DNA from: Siphonodentalium dalli
Taxonomy: Eukaryota > Mollusca > Scaphopoda > Gadilida > Siphonodentaliidae
DNA length: 64,000 nucleotides
Direction of reading: 5' to 3'
Assembly: GCA_032622095.1 (NCBI GenBank)
Contig: CP136069.1
Span: 30,884,342 to 30,948,341 of the forward strand
In this document: piece by piece, positions 11,883-23,900 of the stretch
How positions within the stretch are numbered: position 1 is the stretch's first letter
How the letters are laid out: each line of letters opens with the position of its first letter
Made by a program: the position numbers and the translations under genes
Notes under the pieces: generated by a model
The model's input: the letters and a program-made list of their open reading frames with translations, nothing else
The model's database searches: none
What the model was told of the DNA's origin: nothing

Positions 11883-12994
11883 TTATAATGAAATGCATTT
11901 ATATGGTAACTTTGACACATTCAGAGACTGTGGAAAAGGTGCAATATAACCTTTACTGAAACAGTTCGCTAAGTGAAATCTCATCTTGGATGAACACAAA
12001 CTCAGTCCTGACACATCTCCATTCAAGACATGGAAAGCATGCGCAACTGCAAAAAGTCCACAGTCCGATGTATTTAGTTGTCTAGTTGTTTCTGCGAAAA
12101 CAATCTTTGGTTTCTCTGTTTGTAGTAAGTCTTTAATTAGTAGCCTGAGGGTAGGTGACAGAGATCTGCACAGACTGTCATAAACTTCAATAGTTCCAGG
12201 TTCACATCCTACTGTAGAAAATGTGACCCAGTGATTGCCAGATGAGTTGATTATCTGAACAAATTCAGATTCAGGAATATCATATGAATTTGCCGCATAC
12301 ACTGCACAGTTTTTATGTCCATCAACATTTGGAAATTTGTCCTTCAACAGAATCTGTGCCATGTTTATATGGTTGTCGGATAACCATTCACCTCGCAGTA
12401 AGTCTTTCTTTTCAGTGGTGCTCAGATGAACTTCTCTAATTTCCGAGGACTGTTTGCCACCACTCTCTGATACACTCAGTATACAAATCTCACTCTCACT
12501 CTCACTCTCACTCTCTGCCTGAATCTCGCTCTCACTCTCTGATGATGAATTGTTCTCACTCGCTGCTGTTGGTTCGATGTACTCTTTCAGACGAGTAATG
12601 TTGACCGATGTCTTCAGCTCTCGACCATTGCTGTTCTTGAGTCGGTACACATTGTCTTTTATTACTTCTGAAATTTCATATGGGCCAGTCCACCTAGAGT
12701 CTAGCTTGCCACCTGCTCTATTTGAATTCTTCATTGCCTTCATCAGAACTTTCTGTCCAGGTTGGAAGGGCTGGAAATTCTGGCGCTTGTCATAGTTGCG
12801 TTTCTGTCTTATCTGTGCCTTTCTTATATTCTCCATGGCCTGGCTATTTACGGTGTCGCGTAGTTTGGCCATCTGCTCGATAGTTTCTTCCACAGGAGCT
12901 GAAGTTGGTGGATGGCTATCTGCTACATCTGAAGCATTGGTTTCAATTGGCAGTCTTGGATGCCTTCCATATAGTAAGAAAAAAGGAGTATAAC
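11883..12994 (-). CDS. Integrase-Ulp1 exon 6 (GPY/F domain, Ser/Glu linker, Ulp1-like protease, stop)
   Basis: The acceptor is a long T tract ending TTTCAG|GTTATAC. The exon opens GYTPFFLLYGRHPRLP, carries RWTGPYEI, a tract of alternating Ser and Glu, and the protease-like segment with NHWVTFS, VYDS and NTSDCG, and ends in TAA at 11885-11883. Fusion of the two enzymes in one exon is direct, with no stop between them. Confidence 0.9.
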
Positions 12995-15900
12995 CTGAAA
13001 AAAAAAATTTAATTAAGAATAAACAAAATGCATATGAGGAATATAACAATGAATTAAATCTGTCTTGATGCCTGTTCAATATGAAAGATTGTGAACACAA
13101 TAAAGATTGACGAAACATTCACTTAGTACAATGTATTTTGATGACAGAATTGCTTTTACAATATAAGTACCGTGAATTATCAGAAAGAGTATAAATTTTA
13201 AATTAGTCACAAATCTAGTGATCTTTCTCCTCAGAAAACAATATAAATCATATTTATCACACGTTTTTGCCATCATATTTTTCATCACTTTTCATCAAAA
13301 TAAATATTTGATGGTCCAGTTCAATAAAATTAAGCTTTTTATTTGTTTGACTACTAATGACAATGCATTCGAATCCAATATAAAGGCTGCTTTGTTTCAG
13401 GGCTAGAGTTGGGGCACAGGCTATTTTCTATACTTTGAAAAAGTGGGAGCCTTTTTCTGAACCTACTCTGTCAAGTAACTTTTTTTCCAACTGAATGAAG
13501 CCCATGCAAAAATTTGTTCGAAACATTTTTAACAATTTCCCTCAAAACATATTTGTCACCGACACTTATATATTTGAATATCATATAAAGCGTTCTTTTA
13601 CAGACTCGACTTCAACAAAATCACACTCAACCATTTACAGATTTTTCAAACCAACACCTAAAATTTCAGGAACAAAGTTTTAATTCTGATTGAAAATGAT
13701 AAATAAGCTGAAGAGGCATCAAGCTGTTTCTTTTGAGTATTTTTACCAAGAGATATACCAAATTTCAATATAGATCTACAGAATGACTTGGGTTTATTTT
13801 AAATTGTCAGATGAGCAATATGTGGATAAATTCCTTTGAAAACTGTCAATTTTTTTTATATTTTTAAATGTGACATCCAAATAAATTAATCAAATCAAAG
13901 ATTTAGAGATGCATTATCTGATCTAAGATTTATAAATTCTTGAGTTACAGGGTTGATAATTGTTTTTGAGCAAATATTCAGTGCAATTTCCAACATCAGT
14001 AATCATCTGATTTTGATACATGTTTTATTCCACCACATCTTGGATGTCACAGAGAGCTTCAGACACAAATAAATGGTACATGTATTGTCATATTACCTAA
14101 TGCAATTCAGGCCTCAGACTGTAATATTGTGAGGTAAATATAAACATATGAAGGTGAATCATTTTGATTGGATAATGCCCTTCTAAAAATCTTTTTTAAT
14201 ATTTACCTGTTGATGCATGAACTGATGTTCTGTAGGCAAACATAACACCTTCTAGGATATCTACCCACTGATCTTGCTTGTCTTCAAGATGCTTCAGTAA
14301 GCATTTCTGTGTGGTCTGGTTTTGCCTCTCTACCAACCCATTTGCCTGTAATTAAAAAGAAAACTTCAGCTTCAATGGAGATATTTTTTTTATTAATCTC
14401 AGAAAAATCCTAAGCATTTGGATGAAAATGTAAGGTGAATTTTTAGAAGACTAACAATTCCCTGCTGGTTTGAAAAAAATATTCCACAGTAGTTGTATTG
14501 GGAAAGATTTCATGCTACTCTATTGTTCAGTGAGGCTAAACATTATAATTGGAATGTCAATTTTTGGTTTATGTCTGTCAAGCCCTATACGTGCGTTTCC
14601 AATATGGTTACATAGATGAGGGAATTATAACCTCAATTGCACAAGCTTTTGGTAATATGAACACAAGCTACTGGAGCCAAGTATGTGTGGAAAAACATGT
14701 ATGTTTTAGAAACAGACTATGGGAAAGAAAATTAATATGCATAATAAATTTCTTTGAATTGTTCGCTATGAAAATGAATACAAAGTAGAGGTATGAGCCA
14801 GATGAACACAATGACTTGAGTTCAGTGAATTATCATATAGAACTAAATATGTCATGGAGAGAGAAAAAAATGTGAAATGTGTGGGGAAAAAAGAGAGAGA
14901 TATGAACACAACAGCCAATAAAAGTGAGTGGGGGGGGGGAGATTATATTTAACAGCCATAATTAAAATATACCTAGACGATATTGATAAAAAATACTGCG
15001 GAAGGAAATTTAAATAGCTCTACTACATATAAAATCATGTTTATTGAAAATAAAAATTTTAATTGAATATTATCAGAGACTACATTTCTCAAGAAAACAG
15101 ATGTCACAATTGATGTGGGGCTTCATGACTTTAAAATGGTTCAAGATGCTAAGGAAATCTAACCTGTGGATGATAGGCACTGGTGATGCGATGATCCACA
15201 CCAGTTAATTTATGGAGCTCAGCTTGAAGTTCGTTGACAAACTCCCTTCCCTGGTCTGATATCATGATTTGTGGGCAGCCATGCTTGCATATAAGGCTGT
15301 AGAGAAACTTTGCGACACTGACGGCTGTTTTGTCTTTTAGTGGCATGGCCTCTGGCCATTTTGTGAAGTAGTCTATTGCAGTAACTGGAAAAAAGATAAC
15401 ATCTTTAATTTTTGCTCATTTATTTACATTATGCACTTAATAAGAATGAAAATAATCAAAGTATATCTATTTACGAATAAAAGTTTCTTAAAATAGTTTA
15501 ATCAATTAATTAGATTAATTATTTGTTGCTGTCAATTATAACCCAGATGTGAATTAAATTACTAAATCTTTTTTAAAATGTGGATGAAATCGATAAAATT
15601 TGAAATATGCAAAACAATAAAAAATTTACCAATATATTTGAAGCCATCTTTTTCAGGCAATGGTCCAAGAAGATCGATTCCAATTTGGCTCCAGGGTTCT
15701 GATTTGATGTTTATGTTCTGTAGTGGTGCCTTTGTCTTTCTGAACGGTGCCTGCACACGCTGGCAAATATCACACTGCTGAACATACTTGGCAACATCAT
15801 TGGCTAAGCCAGGCCAATAGAATCGATCTGAGACCTGTGAATGCAAAAGATGAAGTACATTTAGCTAATAATGTTTCAAATTCCAACGATCAAAACATTC

Positions 15901-18900
15901 AACCACTATAGAGACAACATATACAACCACATTATAGATCCTGTGATGAATTCTTATTACAATATTAATGTAATATAAGAAGTCAAACATTCCTTTATTG
16001 AAATAGTTTGAGAGCAAATGAAGTATTCATTGTCAAACTGATGCCATAATATTGAGTTAGTTTAAGGACACCCAATCCTTTTGTGATGCAAAAAATGAGC
16101 ATATGAGTACTATGTGTGTGTCACTGTATTAAAAGACTATCTGAAATTAGTCAGAAAAATGCCGCCTTTTCTCCTCAGAGAAGTCTATATCTGTTTATCA
16201 TGCATTTTTGTCTTCTTTAGATCTGACTTCTCAATGCCATTATTTTGACACTTTCTATTTTAATAAAAAAAACATTTGGTTCAGTTCTATGAAATTAAGC
16301 ACTTAATTTATTTGACTGCTGGTGACAATGCATTGAAAGGCAATTTAAAGTTTGTTGTGTTTACTAGAGCTGAATCACAAAGTAATTTTCCATACTATGA
16401 AAAAAAGGAGACTCATTTTTCTAAACATATGGTTTCAACAATTTTCTTAACACCTTTCCAAACAAATGAGGCATTTAGCTATGGTTTAGGCTATTATGCT
16501 CTCTAATTTTGCATATCTTTGCTTTTATTGAGATAATTAACAAAAAGTTGCCTTTTGTACCTTCTGCTGTGATCTTGTTCAAAAGACAATGGAGGTATGA
16601 TACACGATTGTAGGCTTGATCAAATTATTCAGTATTAATTTTAGAGAAAAATAAATACAGAACAAATAATATTATTTGTACCTTCTGCTGTGATTTGTCA
16701 CGTCCAAAATGACCACCAAGAACTTTAGACGTTGCAGTATCTCCTAGGCCTTCATGGCAAGCTTTGACAATTCTCTTTTGTTCGTCTTGATCTGTCACAA
16801 CTCTCACATTTTTACCTGTGAAGATAAAAATATTCTTGAAAATAAAAGTATATTCTTGTCCCAAGATATCAAATAATATTCCAGTGCATTTATGGTTTCA
16901 CCTCGAACTAATTGTAACACAAAGTTTCTCAGTGGGAATAAGTACTATAACCCATCACAAACAACATACTAAAAATAAAAAAGGTGAAATTGATGAATTT
17001 TGTGAAATAAATTTGTCAAAATATAGGAAAATACTCAATTTATGGCTTTTCAAGAAAGTTTATAAAAAACTTTATTTCACAAGGCCTTCCATTTATATAT
17101 TATTCATTGGTGCTTGGACATTTTGCGTTGTGGCTTGGTTCATATCAAATAAAACTCCCGTCAGCTTATATCTATATTATTATGTATATGTGATGTTTAT
17201 ATTACCAAATAAAACTATTTTAATGATATTTGATGGACGAAAGTCTAATTAAACCACCCAGAACACAATGCGATGGACACAAAGCTGCGGCTTGGTGTTT
17301 GGACAATTTGCGTTGTGGCTTGGTTCATATAAAATAAAACTCCCATCAGCTTATATCTATAGTATCATGTATATGTACTGTTTATATCTCCAAATAATAC
17401 TATTTTAATGATATTTGATGGACTAAAGTCTAATTAAACCGCCCAGAATACAGTGCAACTGACAATTTACATTGTGTCTTGGCTCATTCAGAAATCATCC
17501 ATTCACAATTCTTAATTAGTAAGCGGTAAGCTGATTAGAGGTTCTTAATACTGTTATTGCAGCAATTGTAAGTGTGAATTGTTGTTGATGGCTGTCTCTC
17601 TCACACCTATTGTAGTTCGGTGTTTTGACTGTTAGTTGCAATCAGTGTTCATGGTGCTCTATATTATAGAAACAACATGCTTTTGATAGAAAATGATTGT
17701 AAAAACAATACTCGAGTGACAAGAATGTGAGATGATGGTGACTTTACTACCAAAACTCAAACAAAAGGTTTTCATACCACCACAAAAATGTAAAGACATA
17801 ATACCACCACTTTGGACGAACAACAATTGCGAAAGTATGAATAATGTAATCAAATTTGAGAATAACTGGAAAGTGTTAAAGTTGCCCGATCTAACAGACA
17901 GAAGAATGACATAGCAAATGACCAAATGCACTAAGTTGAAGATGTAAGAAGTGCCCTCTATGGTGCGGTAACTACCGACTGACTGACGCAAGGAAATTAT
18001 TTGTAAAACACGGGACACGGATTACTTGACGTATGAACAACGCAGTAGTCGATTAAGGAGACTTTTGACATTCGTCGTTGACACGGCATCGACGCAAACA
18101 TCGACCGATGGCCAACTGACAATCGCAAAAACTGCGGCCATTATAGCTAAGAAACCAGGCCAAAAAAAGAGGGTAAAATCCTCTAAAACGAACTCAAACA
18201 AATGCCAGAAAGTGGCTTAGCAGTTTAACAATTTAAATTTTTCTTAATTTCAATCATCAATTTTTTCTCAAATTTCAATCAAATTCAAACTCTGCCTGCT
18301 TAATTTAATTAAAATTTTCTCTATTCCAATCGTAAATTTTTCTCAATTTCAACAATTGTGGTAAAGTAAAGTAGCCACAATAAGCTATACATATGTATAA
18401 ACACATACATAAAAATAAAAGACGCAAAGCGCAGACACACACTCCCTTGAATGTGGGTAACTGTGCTGATTCCAACTGATCGGACTCGAGTGGTAAAAAA
18501 AGTGCAAAATAGCACAAACACTATAAACTATACATGTGTAAACAGATATAAGCTGATGGGAGCTTTATTTTATATGAACCAAGCCACAATGCAAAATGTC
18601 CAAACACCAAGCCGCAGCTTTGTGTCCTTCATGCTGTGTTCTAGGCAATGTAATTAGACTGTCGTCCATCAAATATCATTAAATTAGTTTTATTTGGTCA
18701 TATAAACATCACATATACATAATAATATAGAATAAACTTCAATTTTGCTTCTTATTTGGTATGGCTTGTATGGCTTGGTGTTTAGTCACACCCCTAAATA
18801 AATCTCCACTAAAATTCTAAACTTTTTATTAAGCGAGAATAATCTACACAAACTGGAATAAAACAAACATTTGCCTCCAATGACTAGAATATGGTGACAA

Positions 18901-20679
18901 GATCATAGCCTTTTTTGATTTCCTACCCCATTATCAATGTTCAAATTTAGAGTCAGTTTCTTGAAAAATATGTGAAATCCAGTGACTGTTGATTGGCTTT
19001 ACCAATGTAATCTTATTTTTTCCAACAATAAGTGTTTGAGGAGGAAAGTTCAAATGATTTTACGCATTACATTAAACACTAATTGTATTCATTGCTGTTT
19101 ACTATTTGTGCCCAAAAAAAACCACATTTAAAAATGGACAAAAACACCCCAAAACAGTTCAAAATGACATTTTTGGAAAAGAGTCAATACTAAGGATTCA
19201 TAGGGCCATAAGTTGATTTTGGCACATATGTGTTTAGCACAGTGTATTTAACCTAGTACACTTAAGAGATTATAAGATATACAGGGCATATGGATATCAA
19301 TTTATTGAGTTGTATGATCTCAAATACAGTATTTCATCACACCAGTTCTGTGTCACACGGCAAATTTGGCAGTCCATACAATGGGACACACATTCACACA
19401 TTTTGTTTAAGAATATTTTTTGTCTTCTCGATCATAGATGCCTGAAGTAATCATTTTTTGTGCACAATATAGTGAGGAAACTAATACAACAACAAGATAT
19501 CCCTTCATTATTCTCTAGTTATTAAAATACTAGACCATAAGAAAATGGATTTTAGCTCATTCTTGGAAATTGAGGCTCCGAAAGCTGTAAGTCTTTTACC
19601 AAATTTTAACAAATTTATTTCACCAAATTCATCAATTTCACCTTTCTTGATCCTTTTTGGTGTTTTGTTTATAATTGGTTAATAGACATAATCCTGCTAA
19701 GAAACATTGTGTTGCAATTAGTTTTGAGGTTTGGCACTTTTTTCTCATAAATGCACTGGACTATATAAAGGGACAGCTGACTTAGGTTTTCACTGCACAA
19801 GCTTTAATTTGGGGTATTAACTTTTGAGAACCAATCAAAGAAAAGGTTTATGGGCCTTTGAATTCTGGGCATATAATACATGTAAGAATGTTGGGGCATA
19901 TATGGACCATCCTGTGTCTGGACATGTCTCAGCTATAGCTGACTTAGGTTTTATCCCCATATGCTTCAAAATTTTAAGGGCCTATCATAGAAAATGTGTA
20001 TGGGCCTCATAACTTTGGATTCAGGGCATATAACATGAATGTTGGGGCAAATGTGGACCCTTTTGAATCTGGATATGACTCAGTTATAACTGATTTTCTT
20101 CGCACAGGCTCCAATTTGAGGTTCAAACTTTTAAGGGCCCATCATAGAAAAAGGGCCTATACCGTCATATTCTGGACATATAATATGGATGCTGGGGCAT
20201 ATCTGGACCCTCCTGCATTTGAACATTGTGATATTCTTTGATATGTTTCTAATCAATTAATACATATGTATTATGGGTTGATAAAATTAAACGAATTGAT
20301 TGAAAAAAATAATTCCTATGAAAAAGAAAGATTTCGGCTCCAAATGATAGGTAAATTCCATCTAACAAAAACTTCTTTTGTCTTTTAGGTAGAGATATGG
20401 TATGATGTAGTAATTTTAACATAGTACTGTGATTTGTCTAAGTTACAACTTACCTTTTTTGCTTTGGTAAAGCAAAACACCATCAGACACTGAGAATTTC
20501 TTGCACTTCACACGGAAGTCTTTTTTTTGGGATCTGCTGAGACCATCGGGATACTGGTCAAGAGTAACATAATTGAAAATATAATCGATATTCTCCAGGA
20601 ACTTTTTGGTTGTTGATAGTTTGTCAGACATGTTGAACACACTCACATAAGACTTAACTGAAGACAATTTAAGGATCAT
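11883..20679 (-). CDS. Integrase-Ulp1 fusion protein (Ginger-type transposase / KRBA2-like), six exons
   Basis: Minus-strand exons 20679-20454, 16815-16682, 15834-15630, 15384-15164, 14345-14207 and 12994-11883 join in frame through five GT-AG introns to give 678 codons excluding stop, or 662 from the second ATG at 20631. I prefer the latter, because the TATA box lies only a few bases above the first ATG. Numbering from 20631: HHCC zinc finger (His80, His95, Cys125, Cys128); integrase catalytic triad Asp158 (GIDLLGP), Asp216 (SDQGREF) and Glu252 (NGLVER), with exactly 35 residues between the last two; GPY/F motif RWTGPY at 393-398; Ser/Glu tract at about 443-461; then a C48/Ulp1-like domain with WLSDNHI near 497 and putative catalytic His547 (NHW), Asp565 (VYDS), Gln598 and Cys604 (SDCG). 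No stop, frameshift or missing catalytic residue was found. There is no reverse transcriptase or gag, which argues against an LTR retrotransposon. The expected role is nuclear, cutting and joining the element's ends; the function of the protease domain in such proteins is not established. A host-domesticated gene cannot be excluded. Confidence 0.88.
13190..13490 (+). repeat. Intronic dispersed repeat, copy A
   Basis: Shares an ordered set of segments with 16150-16465: a TTTATCA..CATTTTTG motif, GGTYCAGTTC, AAATTAAGC, TTGACTRCT, GACAATGCATT and a run near CTATGAAAAA. It lies in intron 5 of the integrase gene. Family unknown. Confidence 0.55.
14207..14345 (-). CDS. Integrase-Ulp1 exon 5 (catalytic Glu)
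   Basis: Acceptor TTAATTACAG|GCAAAT and donor CAACAG|GTAAAT. It starts ANGLVERQNQT, whose glutamate completes DD35E, and continues FAYRTSVHAST, the standard end of an integrase core. Leaves in phase 1. Confidence 0.9.
15164..15384 (-). CDS. Integrase-Ulp1 exon 4 (second catalytic Asp)
   Basis: Acceptor TTTTTTCCAG|TTACTG and donor CCACAG|GTTAGA. It encodes AIDYFTKWPEAMP, then ISDQGREF with the second catalytic aspartate, and ends SAYHPQ, the usual approach to the catalytic glutamate. Leaves in phase 0. Confidence 0.9.
15630..15834 (-). CDS. Integrase-Ulp1 exon 3 (CxxC and first catalytic Asp)
   Basis: Acceptor ATTCACAG|GTCTCAG and donor TATTG|GTAAAT. It encodes RFYWPG, the CDIC half of the zinc finger and GIDLLGPLPEKDG, which contains the first catalytic aspartate. 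Enters in phase 0, leaves in phase 1. Confidence 0.9.
16150..16465 (+). repeat. Intronic dispersed repeat, copy B
   Basis: Partner of the repeat at 13190-13490, in the same orientation, in intron 2 of the integrase gene. Clearly diverged, so the duplication is not recent. Confidence 0.55.
16682..16815 (-). CDS. Integrase-Ulp1 exon 2 (first half of HHCC finger)
   Basis: Acceptor TTCACAG|GTAAAA and donor CAGAAG|GTACAA. It supplies CHEGLGDT..LGGHFGRDK, with the two zinc-binding histidines. Enters in phase 1, leaves in phase 0. Confidence 0.88.
17090..18735 (+). mobile_element. Decayed MULE-like element nested in integrase intron 1
   Basis: The left flank holds two tandem copies (about 17096-17288 and 17289-17465) of a sequence containing GCGTTGTGGCTTGGTTCATAT and TAATGATATTTGATGGAC. 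The same sequence returns inverted at about 18530-18720, giving long terminal inverted repeats. Between them, on the plus strand, is a broken transposase-like reading: WTNNNCESMNNVIK, NNWKVLKLPDL, then (after stops and frame changes) VEDVRSALYG and TYEQRSSRLRRL. These resemble the C-terminal part of Mutator-like transposases. The identification is from pattern memory only. Confidence 0.5.
17732..18220 (+). pseudogene. Fragment of a MULE-type transposase, frameshifted
   Basis: Two open segments, 17732-17914 and 18026-18220, carry conserved-looking blocks (NNNCESMNNVIK; YEQRSSRLRRL). An intermediate block, VEDVRSALYG at about 17937-17966, is in frame only after stops. No full transposase is present, so the element would be non-autonomous. 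Confidence 0.45.
18736..19759. other. Intron 1 of the integrase gene, no feature recognised
   Basis: AT-rich, with no substantial reading frame and no obvious repeat structure. Confidence 0.4.
19760..20240 (+). repeat. Three diverged tandem copies of a ~160-bp unit
   Basis: Recurring blocks in the same order: GACTTAGGTTTT or CTGATTTTCTT, TTTTAAGGGCCYATCATAGAAAA, GGGCATATAAYATG, GTTGGGGCAWAT, and CTGGACATGTCTCAG. The unit is unrelated to the ~165-bp satellite. It lies just inside intron 1 of the integrase gene. Confidence 0.7.
20454..20679 (-). CDS. Integrase-Ulp1 exon 1
   Basis: The donor on the minus strand is AAAAAAG|GTAAGT, leaving phase 1. Two in-frame ATGs are possible, at 20679 and 20631; the second gives the start MSDKLSTTKKF and fits the TATA position better. 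The exon encodes the N-terminal ~59 residues, upstream of the zinc finger. Confidence 0.8.
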
Positions 20680-20683
20680 GTGG

Positions 20684-20690
20684 TTTTATA
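20684..20690 (-). promoter_or_regulatory. TATA box of the integrase-Ulp1 gene
   Basis: TATAAAA on the minus strand, in context GTATAAAAC. At the usual spacing, transcription would start near 20655-20660, which places the ATG at 20679 upstream of the transcript and supports the ATG at 20631 as the start. Confidence 0.6.
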
Positions 20691-20754
20691 CCTCTTTCAC
20701 TAATTACATAATCCGCTCAGATTAGTATTTTAATAAGCATAACATATTAGCCTG

Positions 20755-20759
20755 ATTGG
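20755..20759 (-). promoter_or_regulatory. CCAAT box of the integrase-Ulp1 gene
   Basis: CCAAT on the minus strand (AAACCAATCAGG), about 65 bp above the TATA box. Together they suggest an intact internal promoter. Confidence 0.45.
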
Positions 20760-20984
20760 TTTTATGGCTTTAAATTTTTTCGGCCAATAATCCAGCCAGG
20801 ATTAAAATTGATGAGGCAACATCCTAATTGCTGAAGATACATAAGTGAGTGACCATAGGTTTCACAATTTACCTTAATCCTTGTTAATCTGGATAATGAT
20901 TTACAAACTGTCTATGTGATTGCTAAATCAACAAGTCTAACAATAATAACTTCCATCCTGCCTGTTGCTTGCTTTGTAATAATA

Positions 20985-23900
20985 ATGATAATAAGATGAT
21001 TGTCATGTCGGTGCTGGGGGGGGGAGAGATATCCTGACCTGGACATCTTCCCCCCACCCCAAACCCTGACTCAAAAAACTTGTTCTCAGAAGAAGTTAAT
21101 TTCTCGCTGTTTCATGACTATATAAAGCAAAACAAGCGATAAAACCATAAGATTATTTTTTTGTCATGTAGGTGCTGGGTGGGGGGAAGATATCCTGACC
21201 TGGACATCTCCCCCCCCCCACCCCAAACCCTGACTCAAAAAAGTTGTTCTCAGAAGAAGTTAATTTCTCCCTGTTTCATGACTATATAAAGCAAAACGAG
21301 CGATAAAACCATAAAGATTATTTTTTTGTCATGTAGGTGCTGGGTGGGGGGGGGGGGGGGGGGAGATATCCTGACCTGGACATTTCCCCCCCCCAAACCC
21401 TGACTCAAAAAACTTTTTCTCAGAAGAAGTTAATTTCTCGCTGTTTCATGACTATATAAAGCAAATCAAGCAATAAATCCATACAATGATTTATTTGTCA
21501 TGTAGGGGGTGGGGGGGGGAGATATCCTGACCTGGACATCTCCCCCCCCCCACCCCAAACCCTGACTCAAAAAATTGTTCTCAGAAGAAGTTAATTTCTC
21601 GCTGTTTCATGACTATATAAAGCAAAACAAGCGATAACACCATAAGATTATTTTTTTGTCATGTAGGTGCTGGATGGGGGGGGGGAATATCCTGACCTGG
21701 ACATTTCCCCCCCCCACCCAAACCCTGACTCAAACAACTTGTTCTCAGAAGAAGTTAATTTCTCGCTGTTTCATGACTATATAAAGCAAAACGAGCGATA
21801 AAACCATAAAGATTATTTTTTTGTCATGTAGGTGCTGGGTGGGGGGAAGATATCCTGACCTGGACATCTCCCCCCCCCCCCCCCACCCCAAATCCTGACT
21901 CAAATAACTTGTTCTCAGAAGAAGTTAATTTCTCGCTGTTTCATGACTATATAAAGCAAAACGAGCGATAAAACCATAAAGATTATTTTTTTGTCATGTA
22001 GGTGCTGAGTGGGGGGGAAGATATCCTGACCTGGACATCTTCCCCCCCCCCCACCCCAAACCCTGACTCAAATAACTTGTTCTCAGAAGAAGTTAATTTC
22101 TCGCTGTTTCATGACTATATAAAGCAAAACAAGCGATAAAACCATAAGATTATTTTTTTGTCATGTAGGTGCTGGGTGGGGGGAAGATATCCTGACCTGG
22201 ACATCTCCCCCCCCCCCCACCCCAAACCCTGACTCAAAAAAGTTGTTCTCAGAAGAAGTTAATTTCTCCCTGTTTCATGACTATATAAAGCAAAACGAGC
22301 GATAAAACCATAAAGATTATTTTTTTGTCATGTAGGGGGGGGGGAAATATCCTGACCTGGACATTTCCCCCCCCCCCAAACCCTGACTCAAAAAACTTTT
22401 TCTCAGAAGAAGTTAATTTCTCGCTGTTTCATGACTATATAAAGCAAATCAAGCAATAAATCCATACAATGATTTATTTGTCATGTAGGTGCTGGGTGGG
22501 GGGGGGGGAGATATCCTGACCTGGGCATCTCCCCCCCCCACCCCAAACCCTGACTCAAAAAATTGTTCTCAGAAGAAGTTAATTTCTCGCTGTTTCATGA
22601 CTATATAAAGCAAAACAAGCGATAACACCATAAGATTATTTTTTTGTCATGTAGGTGCTGGATGGGGGGGGGGAGATATCCTGACCTGGACATTCCCCCC
22701 CCCCCACCCAAACCCTGACTCAAACAACTTGTTCTCAGAAGAAGTTAATTTCTCGCTGTTTCATGACTATATAAAGCAAAACGAGCGATAAAACCATAAA
22801 GATTATTTTTTTGTCATGTAGGTGCTGGGTGGGGGGAAGATATCCTGACCTGGACATCTTCCCCCCCCCACCCCAAACCCTGACTCAAATAACTTGTTCT
22901 CAGAAGAAGTTAATTTCTCGCTGTTTCATGACTATATAAAGCAAAACAAGCGATAAAACCATAAGATTATTTTTTTGTCATGTAGGTGCTGGGTGGGGGG
23001 AAGATATCCTGACCTGGACATCCCCCCCCCCACCCCAAACCCTGACTCAAAAAAGTTGTTCTCAGAAGAAGTTAATTTCTCCCTGTTTCATGACTATATA
23101 AAGCAAAACGAGCGATAAAACCATAAAGATTATTTTTTTGTCATGTAGGTGCTGGGTGGGGGGGGGGGGAAGATATCCTGACCTGGACATTTCCCCACCC
23201 CCAAACCCTGACTCAAAAAACTTTTTCTCAGAAGAAGTTAATTTCTCGCTGTTTCATGACTATATAAAGCAAATCAAGCAATAAATCCATACAATGATTT
23301 ATTTGTCATGTAGGTGCTGGGTGGGGGGGGGGGGAGATATCCTGACCTGGACATCTCCCCCCCCCCCACCCCAAACCCTGACTCAAAAAATTGTTCTCAG
23401 AAGAAGTTAATTTCTCGCTGTTTCATGACTATATAAAGCAAAACGAGCGATAAAACCATAAGATTATTTTTTTGTCATGTAGGTGCTGAGTGGGGGGGGG
23501 GGAAGATATCCTGACCTGGACATCTTCCCCCCCCCCCCACCCCAAACCCTGACTCAAACAACTTGTTCTCAGAAGAAGTTAATTTCTCGCTGTTTCATGA
23601 CTATATAAAGCAAAACAAGCGATAAAACCATAAGATTATTTTTTTGTCATGTAGGTGCTGGGTGGGGGGAAGATATCCTGACCTGGACATCTCCCCCCCC
23701 CCCCACCCCAAACCCTGACTCAAAAAAGTTGTTCTCAGAAGAAGTTAATTTCTCCCTGTTTCATGACTATATAAAGCAAAACGAGCGATAAAACCATAAA
23801 GATTATTTTTTTGTCATGTAGGTGCTGGGTGGGGGGGGGGGAGATATCCTGACCTGGACATTTCCCCCCCCCCAAACCCTGACTCAAAAAACTTTTTCTC

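Noticed and set aside
16818-17252. 144-codon plus-strand frame
   Set aside because: It spans integrase intron 1 and the terminal repeat of the nested element, with strongly AT-biased composition and no domain.
11883-20679. LTR retrotransposon (Gypsy) pol gene
   Set aside because: No gag, protease, reverse transcriptase or RNase H; the integrase is split by introns, fused to an Ulp1-like domain and flanked by inverted, not direct, repeats.
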